From Streptomyces sp. LBL (lineage in GTDB: Bacteria; Actinomycetota; Actinomycetes; Streptomycetales; Streptomycetaceae): 64,000 bases of DNA. The position numbers were made by a program, and so were the translations under genes. The notes under the pieces were generated by a model, which saw only the letters and a program-made list of their open reading frames with translations, made no database searches and was not told where the DNA came from. The stretch lies in NCBI RefSeq assembly GCF_029893585.1, contig NZ_JARXYX010000003.1, positions 248,001-312,000 of the forward strand, written 5' to 3'. Shown piece after piece: positions 59,876 to 64,000 of the stretch. Position 1 is the first letter of the stretch. Each line of letters starts with the position of its first letter.

Positions 59876-60385
59876 TCACAGCCGCCGCAACTGCACGAGC
59901 CCGATCCAGGTCTCGGGACCGGGCTGCACCCGAGCCGCGCGCACCGCGTAACTGCCCGGATCCAGTACGACCCTGACGTGGTCGGTCCCCGTCGAGTCCG
60001 TGCCCGGCCAGGCCGCGTCGAAGAGGACGACCGGCCCGGGCACCGTCCAGCGGACCTCGTTCTCCCAGACCGCCGTGGCGAGGGCCGTCGGCACTTGGGC
60101 GAGAAGTTCGTCCTCGGTGTCCGCGGCGCCCCAGCGGACGAACGTGCTCCGGTCGGGCAGGAAAGCGGCGGAGGCGGGCTCGTCGCCGAGGACCAACGCC
60201 GCGGAGTCCCCGACCGGGAGCAGTCCGAAGAACCCGTCGATCTCGCACGCCCGATCGTAGTCCGAAGCTGTCTCGTCCCCGTCGGCGCCCGCCCAGAACG
60301 GCAGGACCGTCTCCGGTACCGCTATGAGCGGACCGCCGCCCGACTCCACCCACTCCACCGCGCCCGGCTCCGCGTATCGCACCAT
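59876..60385 (-). CDS. Imm21-like immunity family protein
   Basis: 169 residues from the ATG at 60385. WVESGGGPLIAVPETVLPFW, DYDRACEIDGFFGLLPVG and SAALVLGDEPASAAFLPDRS match the pattern of the Imm21 immunity protein family, whose members guard against polymorphic toxins. No toxin, WXG100 protein or polymorphic-toxin gene is near, so it is an orphan, or the family is used for something else. It ends 128 bases after the SDR remnant start and is convergent with nothing on the right, where sbcC is on the same strand. Confidence 0.65.
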   Translation of the reverse strand: MVRYAEPGAVEWVESGGGPLIAVPETVLPFWAGADGDETASDYDRACEIDGFFGLLPVGDSAALVLGDEPASAAFLPDRSTFVRWGAADTEDELLAQVPTALATAVWENEVRWTVPGPVVLFDAAWPGTDSTGTDHVRVVLDPGSYAVRAARVQPGPETWIGLVQLRRL

Positions 60386-60535
60386 GCGGCAGAACCTACA
60401 CTCCCGCAAAGCCCGCCGCGCAGACCGAGCAGACCGAGCAACTCCTCGACTCGACAGGAACGTTGCCGTCGCCACGTACTGCTGGGGCCCGGTCGCGGCG
60501 GCGCGAGCCGCTCCGCCGCCGGCTTCGTCGCCGGC

Positions 60536-63529
60536 TCAGGCGACGCCCCGCTGCCGCACCGTCGACCCCGAGCGGCCCTTCACCACCTCCAGTTGCGCGT
60601 GGATGCGCCGTCGCAGATCGGGGACGTGGCTGACGATGCCGACGCTGCGGTCGCGTTCGCGCAGGGAGTCGAGGACGTCGAGGACCTCGTCGAGGGTCTG
60701 GTCGTCGAGGCTGCCGAACCCCTCGTCGATGAAGAGGGTGTCCAGCCGGACCCCGCCGGCCTCGTCGGTGACGACGTCCGCGAGGCCGAGGGCGAGGGCG
60801 AGCGAGGCGAAGAAGGTCTCCCCGCCGGACAGCGTGGCCGTGTCCCGCTCGCGGCCGGTCCAGGCGTCCACGACGTGCAGCCCGAGCCCGCTGCGTCCCC
60901 GGCCGGTGCGGTCGTCGGAGTGGACGAGGGTGTAGCGGCCCGAGGACATGCGCTGCAGCCGTGCGGTCGCGGCGGCGGCCACCTGTTCCAGCCGGGCCGC
61001 CAGCACATACGACTCCAGGCGCATCTTGCGTTCGTTGTCCGCCGAGGTTCCCGCGGCGAGGCCCGCCAGTCGGGCCACCCGGTCGTACTCCTCGCGCAAC
61101 GGCGCCAGCCGTCGTACTCCGGTGGCCGCGCGCGCGGAGAGGCGGTCGAGTTCGGTGCAGCGCCGGGCCGCCGCGTCGTGGGCGGAGGCGGCGTCGCGCA
61201 GTCGCTGGGCGGTGGTGTCGGCGGCCCGCTCGGCCGCGGTGAGGTCGGCGGGCGGCTGCTGGGCTGCGGCCGCGGTGTCGGCCTCGGCGAGGACGGCGCG
61301 TACGGCGGCCTCCTCCACCTGCCAGGCGTCCAGGCGGCGTTGGAGTTCGCGGTGGGCGGCGTCGTCGAGCAGGGCGGCGGCCGCGGCCTGCGGGGTGTCG
61401 AAGCCGGCCCGGAAGGCGGCGTCGGCGAGACGGGCGTCGGCGTCCTTCAGCCGTTGGGCGGTGTCCTCGGCGGCCCGCGCGCAGTCGGCGGCGTCGGTGA
61501 GGCCGGCAGCCCGGCGCTCCAGCTGCGCGGCCCGCGCGGCCACGCTGTCGGCCGCGCCGCGTGCCTGGGCCAGCTCGGCGCCCAGGGCGGCCCGCTCCCG
61601 GTCCAGCCGCTCACGGTGTCCCACTCGGGCGGCGGTCCGCACCGCCGTCTGCTGCTGGGCGGCGGTGCGCTGCTCGTGTTCGTCCTCGGCCCGCCGCAGT
61701 TCCTCGTGCGCGGAGTGCAGGACGGAGGCGTCCGTGCGTGCCTGAGCGTAGAGCCGCTCCAACTCGTCGGCCGCTTGGGCGAGTCGGTCGGTCGCTGCGT
61801 CACCTGCCTCGGCGGTGGCGACGGCCAGTGCCTCCCGTACGACGCCCAGGCGCCGTTCCTTCTCCGTGTGCAGTTCCTCCGCCTGCTGGTGGTCGGCCAG
61901 CGCCCGCTCCTCCGCCTCCCGGTCCACGTGCCCGGCGTCCTTCCGCGCGGGGGCGGGGTGCTCGGTGGCACCGCAGACGGCACAGGGCACGCCGTTTTTC
62001 AGCTGCGCGGCGAGTTCGGCGGCGATGCCGTCGAGGCGCTGTTCCTTGACGTCGAGCCAGTGCGCCTTCGCCTTCAGGGCCCGCGTCCCTGCGAGACGGG
62101 CCTGTTCGGCGGCGCTTTCCGTGCCACCGGCCAACTGGTCGCGCAGGCGGGCGGCGTTGAGCCGCTTCTGCGCGGGATCGCGCTGGACGGAGAGCTGCTC
62201 GGCCCGGGCCGCCGCCTGCTGGGCGGACTCGATACGGCTGTGCAGTGCGGCCCGGGTCGCCTCCCATCCGGCGAGCCAGGCCTCCGCCTCCTGCCGGACC
62301 TCCTCGTCGGCCCGCTCCTGACGCTCCAGGTCGGTCCGCTCCGCGACGAGTTCGGCCAGCCGCCGCTCCGCACGACGCGCCGACTCCAGCCCGCCCAGTT
62401 CCTCGACGGCCCGCCGCGCGGCGGCGGCAAGACCGACCGCACCGGCGTCGGCGAAGACCTCGGGGAGCAGGGCACGCGCGCGGGTCTGTGCCGCGGCCGC
62501 CCTCCGGTGCTCGGTGTCCGTCGCCTCCCGCAGCTCCAGGGCCGGCGCCACCGCCTCCGCCTTGCGGGCCCGCTCCATCCGTGCCCGCGCCTCCCGGTGC
62601 GCGTCGGCGCGCTCCTCCAGGCGGGTGGCCCGCTCCCGTGTCTCGGTGGACCGCCGCTGCAACCGCGCCAGTTCGCGTACGTCGGCCAGGTCCCGTTCGG
62701 CCTGTGCCCGGGCGGACTCGGCGGCCGTGAGACGGCAGTGGGCGAGCGTCCGCTGTTCGCGGGCGGTGCTACGGGCGACGGCGGCCGCGCCCAGGACGGC
62801 CTCGGCCAGTCCCGGTTCGCCCGGTGCCAGTTCGGGCAGCTCCATGGCGCCGTCGGCCGCCTGCTGCATGCGGTGCGCGTCGGCCAGCAACGCGGCGTCG
62901 CCGTCGCGCACCTCGGCCTCGGCTGCCCGCCTGCGTTCGACCAGCCGCTTCTCGACCTCGGCGAAGCGCTGTGTGTCGAAGAGCCGACCGAGCAGTTTGC
63001 CGCGGGCCTCCGCGTCGGCGCGCAGGAACCGCGCGAAGTCGCCCTGAGGCAGCAGCACGACCTGGCAGAACTGCTCACGGCTCATGCCGAGCAGCTGAGT
63101 GATCTCCTCGCCTATCTCCTGGTGGGACCGGCTGAGGTCCTTCCAGGCGCCGACCGTGGCGTCGTACTCGCGCAGCCAGCTCTGCGCCTTGTCGAGGGTC
63201 GTTCCCGAGCCGCGCTTCTTGGGGCGGTGCCAGGGAGGCTGGCGGGCGATCTCCAACCGCCGCCCGGTGACGGTCAGTTCGAGGCGGATCTCGGTGCGTG
63301 TGTCCGCGGCGGCGTGGTCGCTGCGCAGAGTCAGGCCCTGGCCGCTCTGCCGCGCTCCGGGCACCGAGCCGTACAGCGCGTAGCACACCGCGTCGAGGAC
63401 GGAGGTCTTCCCGGCTCCCGTCGGTCCGTGCAGGAGGAAGAGTCCGGCCGCCGACAGTTCGTCGAAGTCGACGCTCTGGGAGCCTCCGAAGGGGCCGAAC
63501 GCGGTGATCTCCAGTCGGTGCAGTCTCAC
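60536..63529 (-). CDS. sbcC: Exonuclease SbcC (Rad50-like ATPase)
   Basis: 997 residues from a GTG at 63529 that overlaps the sbcD stop by 4 nt (GTGA). Walker A is GPTGAGKTSVLDAVCYALYG, and a QxxQGDFARFLRAD block follows. Two very long Ala/Glu/Arg coiled coils flank the zinc hook CAVCG (C516, C519). The C-terminal ABC signature is LSGGETFFASLALALGLADV and Walker B is DTLFIDEGFGSLD. With SbcD it forms the Mre11-Rad50-like nuclease that opens DNA hairpins and long palindromes at replication forks. Length and motifs are normal. Confidence 0.96.
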   Translation of the reverse strand: MRLHRLEITAFGPFGGSQSVDFDELSAAGLFLLHGPTGAGKTSVLDAVCYALYGSVPGARQSGQGLTLRSDHAAADTRTEIRLELTVTGRRLEIARQPPWHRPKKRGSGTTLDKAQSWLREYDATVGAWKDLSRSHQEIGEEITQLLGMSREQFCQVVLLPQGDFARFLRADAEARGKLLGRLFDTQRFAEVEKRLVERRRAAEAEVRDGDAALLADAHRMQQAADGAMELPELAPGEPGLAEAVLGAAAVARSTAREQRTLAHCRLTAAESARAQAERDLADVRELARLQRRSTETRERATRLEERADAHREARARMERARKAEAVAPALELREATDTEHRRAAAAQTRARALLPEVFADAGAVGLAAAARRAVEELGGLESARRAERRLAELVAERTDLERQERADEEVRQEAEAWLAGWEATRAALHSRIESAQQAAARAEQLSVQRDPAQKRLNAARLRDQLAGGTESAAEQARLAGTRALKAKAHWLDVKEQRLDGIAAELAAQLKNGVPCAVCGATEHPAPARKDAGHVDREAEERALADHQQAEELHTEKERRLGVVREALAVATAEAGDAATDRLAQAADELERLYAQARTDASVLHSAHEELRRAEDEHEQRTAAQQQTAVRTAARVGHRERLDRERAALGAELAQARGAADSVAARAAQLERRAAGLTDAADCARAAEDTAQRLKDADARLADAAFRAGFDTPQAAAAALLDDAAHRELQRRLDAWQVEEAAVRAVLAEADTAAAAQQPPADLTAAERAADTTAQRLRDAASAHDAAARRCTELDRLSARAATGVRRLAPLREEYDRVARLAGLAAGTSADNERKMRLESYVLAARLEQVAAAATARLQRMSSGRYTLVHSDDRTGRGRSGLGLHVVDAWTGRERDTATLSGGETFFASLALALGLADVVTDEAGGVRLDTLFIDEGFGSLDDQTLDEVLDVLDSLRERDRSVGIVSHVPDLRRRIHAQLEVVKGRSGSTVRQRGVA

Positions 63530-64000
63530 CGCGCCACCTCCCGCACGGTCGCGTCCGCCCGCACCGCGTCGAACGCGTCCCGCAGCACCGCCTGTTCGCG
63601 TGCGTCGGGACCGGCGCCCCGCACATGGGCCACGAAGTCCTCCGCGATCTCCTGGTCGCTGCGGCCGGCGAGCCGCCTGGCGTACGACACGGCGGGGTCG
63701 TCCGCTGCCCGCTCGGGGTCGAAGACGAGGCTGAGCGTGTGCGGGAAGCGCTCGGTGAGCCGGGCCATGGGGTCGGCGGGCCGCACCGGGTCGGTGAGCG
63801 TGGCCTCGACCCACGCCTCTTCGTGCCGGGCCAGCCCCGGATCGGCGACGAGGTCCTCCAGGGCGCCCCGGATGCGGGCCAGGGCGCGGGGCACCGGGCA
63901 GTCGACGCGTTCGGCGGTCACCGCGCCCCCGGCGTCCAGGTCGATGAGCCACATGCTCTTGCGGTGGCCGGCCTCCGAGAAGGAGTACGGCAGCGGGGAG
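63526..64000 (-). CDS. sbcD: Exonuclease SbcD (Mre11-like nuclease), C-terminal part
   Basis: The gene runs off the right edge, so only the last 158 or so residues are visible. The first complete codons give SPLPYSFSEAGHRKSMWLID, the typical block just after the SbcD catalytic domain, followed by the capping domain (RVDCPVPRALARIRGALEDL) and a helical end. The metal-binding motifs lie outside the window. The stop overlaps the sbcC start, forming the usual sbcDC operon. Confidence 0.93.
   Translation of the reverse strand, partial: SPLPYSFSEAGHRKSMWLIDLDAGGAVTAERVDCPVPRALARIRGALEDLVADPGLARHEEAWVEATLTDPVRPADPMARLTERFPHTLSLVFDPERAADDPAVSYARRLAGRSDQEIAEDFVAHVRGAGPDAREQAVLRDAFDAVRADATVREVAR

Overview
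The window is very GC-rich, has crowded actinobacterial gene architecture (4-nt ATGA/GTGA overlaps, GTG starts) and carries modular type I PKS genes, a LuxR-type two-component system, ECF sigma factors, a ROK regulator and SbcCD. It reads as a Streptomyces or close-relative chromosome; this comes from gene content, not a database match.

Region 1 (1-21694) is the downstream end of a modular polyketide cluster: the tail of one PKS protein, two single-module proteins, and a final module with thioesterase, then a cytochrome P450, a SnoaL-like protein and a short-chain dehydrogenase, all on the + strand. Domain order, AT motifs and KR types predict a chain ending in 7-hydroxy-4-methyl-2,4-dienoyl, released by the TE. 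The earlier modules lie outside the window.

Region 2 (21695-28109) is a scar. It holds the C-terminal fragment of a 2-oxopent-4-enoate-hydratase-like gene, an IclR N-terminal fragment, an intact small methyltransferase and a peptide-deformylase-like gene cut in two by an IS200/IS605 element. The element's ends can be placed to the base because removing it restores the deformylase reading frame. An IS1182-type transposase follows.

Region 3 (28110-37544) is ordinary regulatory and housekeeping DNA: an ABC-2 exporter divergent from a NarL-type two-component system, ROK and GntR regulators, an ECF41-type sigma factor, an alpha/beta hydrolase and a SRPBCC protein.

Region 4 (37920-53946) is the most interesting part. 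A + strand arm holds an HD protein, a flavin-dependent halogenase, a small ECF sigma factor, a protein built of Asn-Pro-Leu repeats, an ABC1/UbiB-type kinase and a SAM methyltransferase. It converges, over a strong palindromic terminator, on a nine-gene minus-strand operon. That operon combines a thioester reductase-like SDR, a class III aminotransferase, an acyl-CoA-dehydrogenase-fold flavoprotein, a flavin reductase, a lysyl-PG-synthetase-type (DUF2156) transferase, a four-helix membrane protein, a SRPBCC protein, an amine-oxidase-type flavoprotein and a WS/DGAT acyltransferase. The set of acyl-CoA-dehydrogenase-fold oxygenase, flavin reductase and MprF-like transferase is the core known from valanimycin-type azoxy (N-N bond) biosynthesis. 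Here it is joined to enzymes able to turn a fatty acyl thioester into an alkylamine, so an alkyl-azoxy or hydrazine-type metabolite is the leading hypothesis.

Region 5 (54203-64000) is chromosomal: a Tat-exported PhoD phosphatase, a membrane-anchored ACT-GNAT acetyltransferase, a DUF885 protein, an SDR remnant, an Imm21-like protein, SbcC and the end of SbcD.
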